A DNA stretch of 58,898 nt from Caballeronia arvi (GTDB taxonomy: Bacteria; Pseudomonadota; Gammaproteobacteria; Burkholderiales; Burkholderiaceae): assembly GCF_001544695.2 (NCBI RefSeq), contig NZ_FCOM02000051.1:1-58898 (forward strand), given 5' to 3'. How positions within the stretch are numbered: the stretch's first letter is position 1; each line of letters opens with the position of its first letter. A program made the position numbers and the translations under genes. The notes beneath the pieces were generated by a model. That model did not search any database, was not told the origin of the DNA, and saw nothing but the letters and a program-made list of their open reading frames with translations. Below, piece after piece: positions 50,214-58,850 of this stretch.

Positions 50214-52799
50214 ATGTCATTCGATCCGAATATTTACCAGTCGGCAGTCGTGCATTTCTCAGGCGGCCGATATCACGAAGCGCTGACGACGCTGAGCGCC
50301 ATGCTCGAAGCGAGTCCGACTCATCCGGAAGCGCTGAATCTCGCGGCGACCTGCTGTTATTGCATGAATCGGCACGCCGAAGCCGAATCGCACTGGCGGC
50401 GAGCGATTTCGGAGAGTCCCGAAGTCGCGGGCAGCTACAGCAATCTGGCAAACCTTCTCCTGGCGCAAGGCCGTCTGTCAGAGGCCGAATCGATATATCG
50501 GCAAGCCATACGGATAAAGCCCGATTTCGCGGAAGCGCATTACAACCTCGGAAATCTGTTGAATCAGCTTGGCCGTCCCGAGGAAGGCGAGGCGGCGCTG
50601 CTCGATGCGATCCGCGTCAGGCCCGAATTTGCCGAAGCGCATTTCAACCTCGGCAACCTGTGCAAGGAGCAAGGACGCGCGCACGATGCCGAGCGCGCGT
50701 TTCGGGCGGCGATCGCCGTGCGCCCCGATCATGCCGAGGCCTACAACAATCTCGGCATTGTGCTGCGCGAAACCGGGAGGCCCAGGGAGGCAAGAGCGGC
50801 GCTGCGCCGGGCCGTGGCGTTGCAACCCGGTTCTGCCGAATCGCATCTGAACCTTGGCCATGTCTTGCATGATGCGGGCCAGGCAGGTCGGGCGCTCGCC
50901 TTCTATCGGCGAGCGGCCGATCTGCGACCCGACTATCCGGAGGCCTGGCTGAGCCAGGGCGCTGCGGCGCATACGCTCGGACGCCCGCGCGACGCCGAGT
51001 CCGCGTTCCGCGCATCGCTCGCCATCCGCGCAGACGATGTGCAAGCGCTGAGCGGACTCGGTCTGGCGTTGTCGGATCAAGAACGTTTCGCCGACGCCGA
51101 GGCGGTGTACCGTCATGTGCTCGAACTCGATCCCGGCAGCGCTATCGCACGCGGCGCCCTCGGCCACACCTTGCATCAGCAGGGACGGGCACGCGAAGCC
51201 GAAGCGGCCTACCGTACGGCGCTGGCGGCGCGACCCGACCTCGCCAGTCTTCATTACAACCTGGCCGGGCTCCTGGGCGAGCAGCAGCGGCTGCACGAAG
51301 CGGAGGCAGCCTACCGCAGCGCAATCGTGCATAAACCGGACTATCCCGACGCACTCAACAATCTGGGCCGGATCGTGTGGCAGCTCGGACGTTTGCCCGA
51401 AGCGGAGGGGATCCTGCGCCGTGCGCTCGTGCTCCGTCCAGACCATTCCGACGCGCACAACAATCTGGCTTGCACGCTGAAGGACATGGGCGCGATGGAC
51501 GAAGCCATTGCGGGATTCCGCCGGGCCGTTACCTGCTCGCCGGCCAACAAGATTGCGCATTGCAACCTCAACTACGCGCTGACCTACCACACGGAGGATC
51601 CGCGCGAGATTCTCGACGAATGCCTGCGCTTCGCCGCGTACCACGAGGCGCCGTTCCTGTCCGAGAGGGTGCGGCATCCGAACGACCGCAACCCCAACCG
51701 ACGCTTGCGCATCGGCTACGTCGCGCCCGATTTCAACACGCATTGCCAGTCGCTGTTCACGTCGCCGGTCTTCGGCGCGCACGATCACGAGGCATTCGAC
51801 ATCGTCTGCTACTCCAGCACAACCAGGACAGACGACGTCACCACGTCGATGCGCGCGAAGGTCGACCTCTGGCGCGATGTGCACGAACTCTCCGACGAAG
51901 CGCTTGCAAAGCTCATTCGCGACGACCGCATCGATGTGCTGATCGACCTGACCTTGCACATGTCGCGGTGCCGCCCATTGCTGTTCGCGCGACGGCCCGC
52001 GCCGGTGCAGGTGCAGTGGCTGGGCTATCCGGGCACGACGGGCAGCAGCGCGATCCGTTACCGGCTGACCGATCCGTGGATCGACCCGCCTGGCCGCCCG
52101 GATGTGGACGCGCGCTATAGCGAGCGCTCGATTCGCCTGCCCGAGACCTTCTGGTGCATCGACCCTCGCGTCACGTCGACGGAAGCGCCGAAGGTCGGGC
52201 CGCTGCCGGCTCTCGCAAATGGCCACATCACGTTTGGCTGCCTGAACAATCCGTGCAAGGCTTCGGAGCGCACGCTGCGGATGTGGGCGGCGGTGCTGGC
52301 GGCACTGCCGCACGCGCGGTTCCTGCTCCTCGCGCCGCATGGGGCACGTGAGCGTTTGATCGAGCGCCTGAGCGCGCTCGGCACCGAGACAACGCGCCTC
52401 GAATTCGTGAATTACGAGTCGCGCGATGTCTATCTTCAGACGTATAACAGGATCGACATCGGCCTCGACACGTTTCCCTACAACGGTCACACAACGAGCC
52501 TCGAGGCCTTGTGGATGGGCGTGCCGGTGCCGTCCCGCGCGGGGGAGACCGCGGTCAGCCGGGCCGGCCTCAGCTTCCTGATGAACCTCGCTCTCGGCGA
52601 TCTCGTCGCGCATGACGATGACGCGTACGTGGACATCGTCAGCCGCCTCGCCGCCGATGTGCCTCGTCTGACAGATCTGCGGGCAACGTTACGCCCGCGC
52701 CTCGAAGCCTCGCCGATGATGGACGCTCCGCGCTTCGCGCGTCATCTCGAGCAAGCGTATCGAGATATGTGGCGGGCGTGGTGCGACGCGCCTGATTGA
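50214..52799 (+). CDS. TPR-containing SPINDLY/OGT-like protein O-GlcNAc transferase homologue
   Basis: An 861-residue protein with about 12-13 tandem TPR repeats (residues about 20-470; units such as A-E-A-H-Y-N-L-G-N-L-L-N-Q-L-G-R-P-E-E-G). The GT41 catalytic region follows from about 495. R-I-G-Y-V-A-P-D-F-N-T-H holds the equivalent of human OGT His498 (here H510). L-F-A-R-R-P-A-P-V-Q-V-Q-W-L-G-Y-P-G-T-T-G matches the GT-B core. N-N-P-C-K-A-S-E has the Lys842 equivalent (K682). L-D-T-F-P-Y-N-G-H-T-T-S-L-E-A-L-W binds the nucleotide sugar. It probably glycosylates Ser/Thr of cytosolic proteins, but the target is not in the window. Confidence 0.92.
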   Translation: MSFDPNIYQSAVVHFSGGRYHEALTTLSAMLEASPTHPEALNLAATCCYCMNRHAEAESHWRRAISESPEVAGSYSNLANLLLAQGRLSEAESIYRQAIRIKPDFAEAHYNLGNLLNQLGRPEEGEAALLDAIRVRPEFAEAHFNLGNLCKEQGRAHDAERAFRAAIAVRPDHAEAYNNLGIVLRETGRPREARAALRRAVALQPGSAESHLNLGHVLHDAGQAGRALAFYRRAADLRPDYPEAWLSQGAAAHTLGRPRDAESAFRASLAIRADDVQALSGLGLALSDQERFADAEAVYRHVLELDPGSAIARGALGHTLHQQGRAREAEAAYRTALAARPDLASLHYNLAGLLGEQQRLHEAEAAYRSAIVHKPDYPDALNNLGRIVWQLGRLPEAEGILRRALVLRPDHSDAHNNLACTLKDMGAMDEAIAGFRRAVTCSPANKIAHCNLNYALTYHTEDPREILDECLRFAAYHEAPFLSERVRHPNDRNPNRRLRIGYVAPDFNTHCQSLFTSPVFGAHDHEAFDIVCYSSTTRTDDVTTSMRAKVDLWRDVHELSDEALAKLIRDDRIDVLIDLTLHMSRCRPLLFARRPAPVQVQWLGYPGTTGSSAIRYRLTDPWIDPPGRPDVDARYSERSIRLPETFWCIDPRVTSTEAPKVGPLPALANGHITFGCLNNPCKASERTLRMWAAVLAALPHARFLLLAPHGARERLIERLSALGTETTRLEFVNYESRDVYLQTYNRIDIGLDTFPYNGHTTSLEALWMGVPVPSRAGETAVSRAGLSFLMNLALGDLVAHDDDAYVDIVSRLAADVPRLTDLRATLRPRLEASPMMDAPRFARHLEQAYRDMWRAWCDAPD

Positions 52800-52916
52800 A
52801 GCAAGTCGCCTTCTAGCTTCGGTTTTTCCGAAGTAACGCCCCCGAAAACTCGCATTTTTCAATGTCGAACCTTCCGTTAGATTGTTTTCATTGAAAGCAA
52901 TCAGAAAGGAATCGAC

Positions 52917-53240
52917 ATGAAATGTCCCGTATGCCCCGCCACGGAACTGTTGATGACCGTGCGCGAGGGCATCGAAATCGACTATTGCCCGCAGTGCCGC
53001 GGCGTGTGGCTCGACCGCGGCGAACTCGATCAGATCATCCGCCGTGCGGCGCAGGCGTCCATCGAGGATGCGCAGGCCACCGAGCGCGACGCGTGGCGCG
53101 AGCGCGAAGACACGCGCGAACACGATCGCGAGCGTCGCCCGCACCGTCACGGCGAATACCAGTACGGCGATCCGCGTGGCAAGCACACGCATCCGCGGCG
53201 CAAGAAATCCTTCCTCGGCGATCTTTTCGACTTCGATTGA
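52917..53240 (+). CDS. TFIIB-type zinc-ribbon protein
   Basis: A 107-residue protein starting M-K-C-P-V-C-P-A-T-E-L, then E-I-D-Y-C-P-Q-C-R-G-V-W-L-D-R-G-E-L-D-Q-I-I, the zf-TFIIB (PF13453) signature with two CxxC pairs. The remaining half is a charged, His/Arg/Glu-rich linker ending F-L-G-D-L-F-D-F-D. Such small zinc ribbons are common and uncharacterised. AAAGGAAT precedes the ATG. Its promoter region contains a small hairpin, CTTCGG (52817-52822) with CCGAAG (52828-52833). Confidence 0.9.
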   Translation: MKCPVCPATELLMTVREGIEIDYCPQCRGVWLDRGELDQIIRRAAQASIEDAQATERDAWREREDTREHDRERRPHRHGEYQYGDPRGKHTHPRRKKSFLGDLFDFD

Positions 53241-53310
53241 ATGCGTCCGGCGCGAGGTTCATCGACGAGTTTTTCGATTCGGCAACTGAAACAGCAACGG
53301 AGAACGGCAA

Positions 53311-53817
53311 ATGGCAACGGTGAAACAAGTCCTGAAGGCGAAGATCGACACGACGGTTCATACGATAGACGCCGAGGCGAGTGTCTTTGAAGCGGTCGCG
53401 CTGATGTCGAAAGCGGAGGTCGGCGCGCTCGTGGTCATGGTGGGCGATGCAGTGTGCGGCATCGTCACGGAGCGCGACTATGCGCGCAAGGTGATCCTGC
53501 AGGACAAGGTTTCGCGCACGACCACGGTATGCGAAATCATGACCGCGCCCGTCATGTTCGTGAGCCTCAGGACGAGTTCCGAAGACTGCATGGCGCAGAT
53601 GACGCAGCACCGCATCCGTCATCTGCCGGTGATCGAGGGCGGCAAGCTCGTCGGCATGATTTCGATCGGCGACATGGTGCGGCATCTGATCGAGGAACAG
53701 CAGTTCGCCATCGACCAGCTCGAAACCTATGTGCGCGGCGCGGGTTCCGAGATGCCGACGTGCGCGCTCACGCGCAGGAGCGCGATCCCGCAAACGCTCG
53801 CGGCGCGCTTCGTCTGA
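53311..53817 (+). CDS. CBS-domain pair protein
   Basis: A 168-residue protein with two CBS motifs (a Bateman module). CBS1 is at about residues 8-65 (S-V-F-E-A-V-A-L-M, G-I-V-T-E-R-D-Y-A-R-K). CBS2 is at about 75-132 (V-M-F-V-S-L-R-T-S-S-E-D-C-M, H-R-I-R-H-L-P-V-I-E, L-V-G-M-I-S-I-G-D). It is expected to bind adenine nucleotides or similar ligands as a stand-alone sensor. A C-terminal extension of about 25 residues (after D-Q-L-E-T-Y) goes beyond the common length of about 145. It ends 20 bp from the convergent glycosyltransferase-like gene, with hairpins at 53818-53845. Confidence 0.92.
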   Translation: MATVKQVLKAKIDTTVHTIDAEASVFEAVALMSKAEVGALVVMVGDAVCGIVTERDYARKVILQDKVSRTTTVCEIMTAPVMFVSLRTSSEDCMAQMTQHRIRHLPVIEGGKLVGMISIGDMVRHLIEEQQFAIDQLETYVRGAGSEMPTCALTRRSAIPQTLAARFV

Positions 53818-53845
53818 GCCGGGGAGGCCCGGCGATTCAGCCGGG
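53818..53845. terminator. Alternating hairpins between convergent genes
   Basis: GCCGGG (53818-53823), CCCGGC (53828-53833) and GCCGGG (53840-53845) can form two mutually exclusive 6-bp stems with four- or six-base loops. They lie at the stops of the CBS gene and the convergent glycosyltransferase-like gene and probably terminate both. Confidence 0.5.
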
Positions 53846-55231
53846 CAAGTGTGCGGATGCGAGAAGCTGCTGCAGCTTGCGTACGACATCGTCCCAGTCG
53901 CCCATGCGACCCGCGCGTACGAGCTGCATCGACGGATACCACGGTGTGCGATGCGGATCGCGCTCGTACCGCCAGTCGGCCATCTCTCCGTTGAGCAACA
54001 GATAGTTCGGCTTGCCGAGCGCGCCGGCGAGATGGGCGAGGACACCATCGTTGCCGGCGAACGCATCGAGCCGGTCGAGCAGGGCGGTCGATTGCGCGAG
54101 CGAAATCGACGGGTTGAGCGTCGTGAAACGGTCGAGATCGGCCGAGCGCGGATCGTTCAGCCAGCGCTTGCGCTCGAAGCCGCGTTGCATGACGACCCAG
54201 TGAATATCGTTCGACGCGTCGAAGAGCGGATCGAGATGCGCCAGCGTGAGGCTCTTTCTCGCGTAATTGTCCGGCGATTCGCACGACGACCAGAAGATGC
54301 CGACACAGCGCCGTCCACGCGCGCGATGCCGGATTTCGTCGACGATCGCATCCACTGAGCCCGGCTCGGCCGGCTCGATATGGCGCTCCGATGACGCGTA
54401 ACCAAGCACGGGAAAGAGCGAAGTAAAGAGAGCGAAAGGATCGGTCCACTGTGCGACGCCGGGCGCCACGGTAAAGCCGGCCGCGCGCAGGGTTTCGGCG
54501 TACTTTGGCTGTTCGGCCTCGGGCATGGCGAGGCGAAAGTGCCGATCCGAACCGTCGGAGCATGCGATCCGCACGCCGAGCGCCTGGAGCGCGCCGGCGT
54601 AGCGTGCCCAGTTCACCTGATCGCCATAACCTGATGCGATCGAGGTGATCGTCAGGTGCTCGGGCAGGGCGCGTTGCCCGCACCAGTACTGCTCGACATC
54701 GACGTGCGGAAACAGCACGCGCCGCGCCTCACGCGACGACCAGTAGCGATGCATCAGTTCGACGCCGCTGGCGATGCCGTTGAGGCGCATCGCGCTGCGT
54801 CCCTGATGATGACCGAGCACATACGTCGAATGCATGTCGAGACCCTCGGCGCTCAGTTGCAGCACACGCTCGTCCTCGCCGACGTAATGCCAGCCGTATA
54901 CGCGCCACAGAAAGCCGACCAGCGGCTCGTTGGACGACTTGAGCACCTGATACTCGACCATGCTGAGCGCGATCTCCTTGAGACCGAGATGCGCGCACGC
55001 ATCACACAGGCAGTGGAGCTGGAACCTGAATGTGTCAGAGAGCCGGGTGAGGTTGCAGCAGATCTCGAGTGCCCGCATGAACTCTCCAGCACGCAGGTGC
55101 GTGACCGCGCGCCAGTGCCAGTGTTCGGGGGTGTGGCCGTCCTGCGCATTGCGTTCGTCGAGAAAGCGGAAGCATTCCTCGATTTCGCCGGCGTAGAGTT
55201 TTTGGGATAGCTGCTCGTAGTTTTCGATCAT
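53837..55231 (-). CDS. TPR/GT9-like hypothetical glycosyltransferase
   Basis: A 464-residue protein. The first third is TPR-like (E-H-W-H-W-R-A-V-T-H-L-R-A-G-E-F-M-R-A-L). The last 200 residues look like a GT-B C-terminal domain: R-C-V-G-I-F-W-S-S, then L-D-A-F-A-G-N-D-G-V-L-A-H-L-A-G-A-L-G-K-P, the sugar-nucleotide loop seen in heptosyltransferase-like and TPR-glycosyltransferase proteins, and W-Y-P-S-M-Q-L-V-R. It probably transfers a sugar, with unknown donor and acceptor. The start M-I-E-N-Y-E-Q-L at 55231 is favoured over the longer frame to 55291, although its ribosome-binding site is weak. Confidence 0.72.
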   Translation of the reverse strand: MIENYEQLSQKLYAGEIEECFRFLDERNAQDGHTPEHWHWRAVTHLRAGEFMRALEICCNLTRLSDTFRFQLHCLCDACAHLGLKEIALSMVEYQVLKSSNEPLVGFLWRVYGWHYVGEDERVLQLSAEGLDMHSTYVLGHHQGRSAMRLNGIASGVELMHRYWSSREARRVLFPHVDVEQYWCGQRALPEHLTITSIASGYGDQVNWARYAGALQALGVRIACSDGSDRHFRLAMPEAEQPKYAETLRAAGFTVAPGVAQWTDPFALFTSLFPVLGYASSERHIEPAEPGSVDAIVDEIRHRARGRRCVGIFWSSCESPDNYARKSLTLAHLDPLFDASNDIHWVVMQRGFERKRWLNDPRSADLDRFTTLNPSISLAQSTALLDRLDAFAGNDGVLAHLAGALGKPNYLLLNGEMADWRYERDPHRTPWYPSMQLVRAGRMGDWDDVVRKLQQLLASAHLPG

Positions 55232-55747
55232 GGGTATGCGCGCCCGATTTACCGGAGCGGAATTATTGCGCGCCCGCGTGCGGCGGCGCACCTCACGTCG
55301 ACCGTTCTCACCAAAATTTCAAGACTTTGCGTAAAGTTTTGATAAGTCGACAGTTCTTGAAATACTTGTGCGCGTTTTGTTGGATTGATTATAGGTGTCG
55401 GTGGCGAATGGTCATGACGAGGTCACGTCCCCAGCGATGAAGAGGCCAGCAGGCTTTCGCACCTGGCCTGCGCAACATCGAGAAGGATTGCAGGAGGCCA
55501 TCGACTGAGACCTTTAAAAACGTTCCCGCCGCTGACAGGTGTCCGCATTGCACATTCAGCGCAGGTCCAGTGGAACCGCCACGGCCACGTTCATCTGCCG
55601 CCGCCGGATTGCCTTGGTCATCGCCTTCACGGGCCGCCGGCTGCTTCTCGGAGCGTGCCCCAAAACGGCCACACCGATTTGGTGATACGCGCGCCACGAT
55701 CCTTCGACCTTGTGCCCGTTGATTTCCCTCGGATCGCACTCGCCCGG
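55232..55747. other. 516-bp stretch without a supported gene
   Basis: The first 150 bp are AT-rich and include a 9-bp inverted repeat (ATTTCAAGA at 55316-55324, TCTTGAAAT at 55355-55363) that may be regulatory for the gene ending at 55231 or a remnant. From about 55400 on, all frames are broken or low-quality; short runs such as W-P-A-Q-H-R-E-G-L look like decayed coding sequence, but no family can be named. Confidence 0.45.
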
Positions 55748-56005
55748 TCAATATTTGATGTCTCTCGCGGTCTGACGCCCTTGCTGCTTCGTCTGGCGCT
55801 TGTCCTGCCTGCAATGCGCGTTCGATTGCTGATTGGCGGCGCGGCAGTCGTGCTTGGTGTGCCGGGAGTCCTGGCGCGTATCCTGACGGACGTCGCGCCC
55901 GGCGCGGCGTTGTTGCGCCTGCTGCGTCGCCCCAGACACATCCGGCCCGGAGCAGACGAGGATGGCCGTGGCGAACGCGACGAGCCTGAGTGTGCGCGCG
56001 AGCAT
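55748..56005 (-). CDS. Small secreted Arg/Gln/Asp-rich protein
   Basis: An 85-residue protein with a signal peptide (M-L-A-R-T-L-R-L-V-A-F-A-T-A-I-L-V, cut near V-S-G-A) and a mature part made of R-Q-D-x-R/x-T-K motifs (R-D-V-R-Q-D-T-R-Q-D-S-R, C-R-A-A-N-Q-Q-S-N-A-H-C-R-Q-D-K-R). It ends G-R-Q-T-A-R-D-I-K-Y. This fits a small uncharacterised burkholderial family of periplasmic charged, helical proteins with two cysteines. GGAGC is seven bases before the ATG. It is intact although both sides are decayed. Confidence 0.68.
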   Translation of the reverse strand: MLARTLRLVAFATAILVCSGPDVSGATQQAQQRRAGRDVRQDTRQDSRHTKHDCRAANQQSNAHCRQDKRQTKQQGRQTARDIKY

Positions 56006-56100
56006 GATGTGAGCTCCAAAAGATCAGCCGGGACGTCCTGGATGTTCTGCACCAAGATACCGGCATCGTCGACCATTGTGAATCGACTCTTGCGACGACA

Positions 56101-56455
56101 ATGCTCGACGGCAAGCGGCGCAACCATCCCGCCGATTGGATAGGAATCGTCGATGCCGTCGAGCAGACGCGGTTGCATCGACTGGAGCAGGCGCCCGTGA
56201 ACGCGTTCGAAGTCATCATCGCAGGCTCTTCGGTTGTACTGGGCAGCGTGCAGACGAGCCCCATTGATCTGTCGAACGCAGTTCCGAATTTCTTCGGCGC
56301 GGGAATCGGTTCGACCACCGAGTATGCGGGCGGCAAGGTGCGATGGTGTATTACCGGCGCCTGATGGGCGACCGGTGGCCAGTCCCATCGTGATGCAGCG
56401 CGGCACGCGCAATCAACCGACTTACGGTGTCGGGATCGCCTATGCTTTCCGATGA
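56101..56455 (+). pseudogene. Remnant of an outer-membrane protein (possibly MipA/OmpV family)
   Basis: The 3' end reads P-V-A-S-P-I-V-M-Q-R-G-T-R-N-Q-P-T-Y-G-V-G-I-A-Y-A-F-R then stop. This resembles the S-P-I-V-x-x-R-G-S-x-N-Q ... Y-x-F ending of MipA/OmpV barrels. An upstream fragment in another frame (56101-56364) ends A-G-I-G-S-T-T-E-Y-A-G-G-K-V-R-W. No signal peptide or complete frame exists, so this looks like a frameshifted and truncated gene. The family assignment rests mainly on about 25 residues and is tentative. Confidence 0.4.
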
Positions 56456-56505
56456 GTTGCCGAAAACCGTTCCGCGACCTAGAACATGCTTGTACGGCAG
56501 TGTCG

Positions 56506-57798
56506 ATGGTGCCCGACATGCGTGACTCCTTCTGCATGCTTATCATCGCATTCACCGCGCTGACCGCAGGCGGATGCGCAGCCCCGCAGACGCCTGCGGA
56601 GAGCGGTGTGCCGCCTGTCGCCCGGACACCACCCGCGAGCGGTGCGCAACCCGCTGCTCAGGCGCCCGCGACAGTCGGGACGCAAACCGTCGCGATGGAT
56701 TCGGCCTCGCTCGACATGCTCGTCGGTCCGATCGCCCTCTATCCCGATGACCTCATCGCGATCATTCTTCCTTCGTCGACTTATCCGGTCGAAATCGTGC
56801 AGGCCGACCGGTTTCTCGAGCGCAGAAAAACCGACAAGAACCTGCCGGTCAACGAAGCATGGCAAGACCCCGTCAAGGCGCTGCTGAATTATCCGGAAGT
56901 CGTGAAGAAGATGAGCACCGACCTCGACTGGACTGTGGCGCTCGGCGAGGCGGTGGTCGCCGATCAGAGCGCCGTGCTACAGGCCGTGCAGCGTTTCCGA
57001 CGTCAGACGCAATCGGCCGGCAATCTCAAAACGGATGACAAGCAGACGGTGGTCGTCGAAAAGGAAGTCATCAGGATCGTGCCGTCGAATCCTGAGGTCA
57101 TCTACGTGCCGCAATACAACCCGTCGACGGTCGTCATCAGCAGCCCGGCGCCAGTTTATTCCTACTGGCCCGCGCCTTATCCGGTCTACTACTATCCCTA
57201 CGCGCCGGGCGCGGCGTTCGCGACGGGCCTCATCTGGGGCGCGGCAATCACGGCGGCGTGGAACGGCGGGCACTATGTGTCGCACTACGAGGGCGGCAAC
57301 AATACGATCAACATCAACCGCGAAGGCAACGTCAACCGGGCCGACGTCAAAAACGAACTGAGCAACCGCGCTCAGAACCGCTCGGCCAACGGAACCGCTT
57401 CGTCTCAGCGCTCGACGCAGTGGCGCTCGGAAAAGAAGCCCGGGCAGGTGTCGGGCACCAGCACGCGCGCATCGGCGCAGCGCGTCGGCGATGCTCCGTC
57501 GCGCGCCAATGCCGGCAACATCGGCGCGTCCGACAGGGGCGGCGCGCGCGGGGCCACGCAGGGGCCGACGGCCGCACAGACGCCGCGCTCGCAGGGCGGG
57601 GGCAACTTCCAGGGGCGCGGCGGGGATGCGTTCAGCGGCTACGGATCCGCCCAAGGCGCGCGGGCGGACAGTGCGCGCGGCGCCGCGAGCCGGCAGTCGA
57701 TGTCGGGCGGGCAGGGCGGGCGCAACTTCCAGGGCGGCGGGTTTTCCGGCGGCGGCGGGCGCGGTGGATTCGGCGGCGGCCGTATGGGCCGTCGCTAG
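56506..57798 (+). CDS. DUF3300 domain protein, secreted/lipoprotein-like
   Basis: A 430-residue protein. A short hydrophobic start ends in T-A-G-G-C-A-A-P, a possible but non-ideal lipobox. The DUF3300 domain follows (about 80-270): L-D-M-L-V-G-P-I-A-L-Y-P-D-D-L-I-A-I-I, then A-D-R-F-L-E and I-V-P-S-N-P-E-V-I-Y-V-P-Q-Y-N-P. The C-terminal third is low-complexity, rich in Gly, Arg, Ser and Asn (G-G-G-R-G-G-F-G-G-G). Its biochemical function is unknown. It pairs with a DUF2950 gene 10 bp downstream, a widespread linkage. Starts at 56506 and 56518 are both plausible; neither has a strong ribosome-binding site. Confidence 0.85.
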   Translation: MVPDMRDSFCMLIIAFTALTAGGCAAPQTPAESGVPPVARTPPASGAQPAAQAPATVGTQTVAMDSASLDMLVGPIALYPDDLIAIILPSSTYPVEIVQADRFLERRKTDKNLPVNEAWQDPVKALLNYPEVVKKMSTDLDWTVALGEAVVADQSAVLQAVQRFRRQTQSAGNLKTDDKQTVVVEKEVIRIVPSNPEVIYVPQYNPSTVVISSPAPVYSYWPAPYPVYYYPYAPGAAFATGLIWGAAITAAWNGGHYVSHYEGGNNTININREGNVNRADVKNELSNRAQNRSANGTASSQRSTQWRSEKKPGQVSGTSTRASAQRVGDAPSRANAGNIGASDRGGARGATQGPTAAQTPRSQGGGNFQGRGGDAFSGYGSAQGARADSARGAASRQSMSGGQGGRNFQGGGFSGGGGRGGFGGGRMGRR

Positions 57799-57808
57799 GA
57801 GACGTCAC

Positions 57809-58723
57809 ATGAACATGCTGTCTCGTCGATTCGCTGCATGCCTGATCATTGCGATGCTCATCGTCCCGCTGCGCGTGCTTGCCGTTGATCAGCAACGGAC
57901 CTTCGCGACGCCGGACGAAGCGGTCAGCGCGCTCGAACAGGCGTTAAAGTCGGATGACGATGCCGCGCTCATCGCGATCTTCGGCAATGCGCACAAGGAA
58001 CTCGTCGTGACGCCGGATGAAGCCGAGAATCGCCAACTGCGCGCCAATGCGCTCGCCGAGTTCAATGCGTATCACATGCTGGAGGAAACGTCGCCGGACC
58101 GCCGCATCTTGCGTATCGGCGACGAAGCGTGGCCGATGCCGATTCCGCTCGTCCGCGAGCATGGCGTCTGGCGCTTCGCAACCGAACAGGGTGAGCAGGA
58201 AGTGCTGGACCGGCGTATTGGCGCGAACGAGCGCGAGGCGATCAAGGTGCTGCGCGCGTACATCGATGCACAACGCGAATACGCGACGCGCGATCGTCTG
58301 GGCGATGGCGTGCTCCAGTACGCGCGCAGGCTCGGCAGTTCGCCTGGCAGGCACGACGGGCTGTATTGGCCCGCCGACGAATCGAAGGGCGAGGAGCCGA
58401 GCCCGTTCGGTCCATTGATTGCCGCCAGTGCGAACTACTTCAAGGATCGGAACCCCGGCGACGCGTATCACGGGTATTACTTTCGCATTCTCACGCGCCA
58501 GGGCAAGCACGCGCCGGGCGGCGCTTTCAACTACATCATCAACGGGCGCATGCTGGCGGGTTTCGCTTTGGCCGCGTACCCCGCGCAATTCGGGGCGAGC
58601 GGCGTCATGACCTTCATCGTCAACAACAACGGCGTCGTGTATCAGAAGAACCGGGGTGCATCGGCGAAGCCGCTGACCGAGTTCGATCCAGATGCATCCT
58701 GGATACGCGTGCAGCAGCCTTAA
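57809..58723 (+). CDS. DUF2950 family secreted protein
   Basis: A 304-residue protein with a signal peptide (R-F-A-A-C-L-I-I-A-M-L-I-V-P-L-R-V-L-A, cut before V-D-Q-Q). DUF2950 landmarks follow: F-A-T-P-D-E-A-V-S-A-L, I-P-L-V-R-E-H-G-V-W-R-F, D-G-L-Y-W-P, G-Y-Y-F-R-I-L-T-R-Q-G, and M-T-F-I-V-N-N-N-G-V-V-Y-Q-K. AGGAGA precedes ATG 57809, 10 bp after the DUF3300 stop, so the genes form an operon. The pair acts outside the cytoplasm in an unknown process. Confidence 0.9.
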   Translation: MNMLSRRFAACLIIAMLIVPLRVLAVDQQRTFATPDEAVSALEQALKSDDDAALIAIFGNAHKELVVTPDEAENRQLRANALAEFNAYHMLEETSPDRRILRIGDEAWPMPIPLVREHGVWRFATEQGEQEVLDRRIGANEREAIKVLRAYIDAQREYATRDRLGDGVLQYARRLGSSPGRHDGLYWPADESKGEEPSPFGPLIAASANYFKDRNPGDAYHGYYFRILTRQGKHAPGGAFNYIINGRMLAGFALAAYPAQFGASGVMTFIVNNNGVVYQKNRGASAKPLTEFDPDASWIRVQQP

Positions 58724-58736
58724 TAGCCGCCGGTTG

Positions 58737-58850
58737 AAAACCCGACATTTCTAATGAACTCAAACCGGACATTACTAAAAAGCCCTGACAAATAATATCC
58801 CCGCTAAGTTCAAATGTCGTACCGCCGGCTAAATAGAGATGTCGGGTTTT
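58737..58850. repeat. Inverted and degenerate repeats at the right edge, IS-end-like
   Basis: AAAACCCGACAT (58737-58748) and ATGTCGGGTTTT (58839-58850) are perfect inverted copies, with further matching flanks. Related blocks CAAACCGGACATTACTAA (58761-58777) and TTCAAATGTCGTACC (58809-58823) lie between them, giving four degenerate copies of a TAG-A-ATGTC-GGTTT unit in two orientations. Multiple transposase-binding repeats of this kind are typical of IS21-like ends. The sequence to 58898 has no gene; the element body would lie outside the window. Confidence 0.5.
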
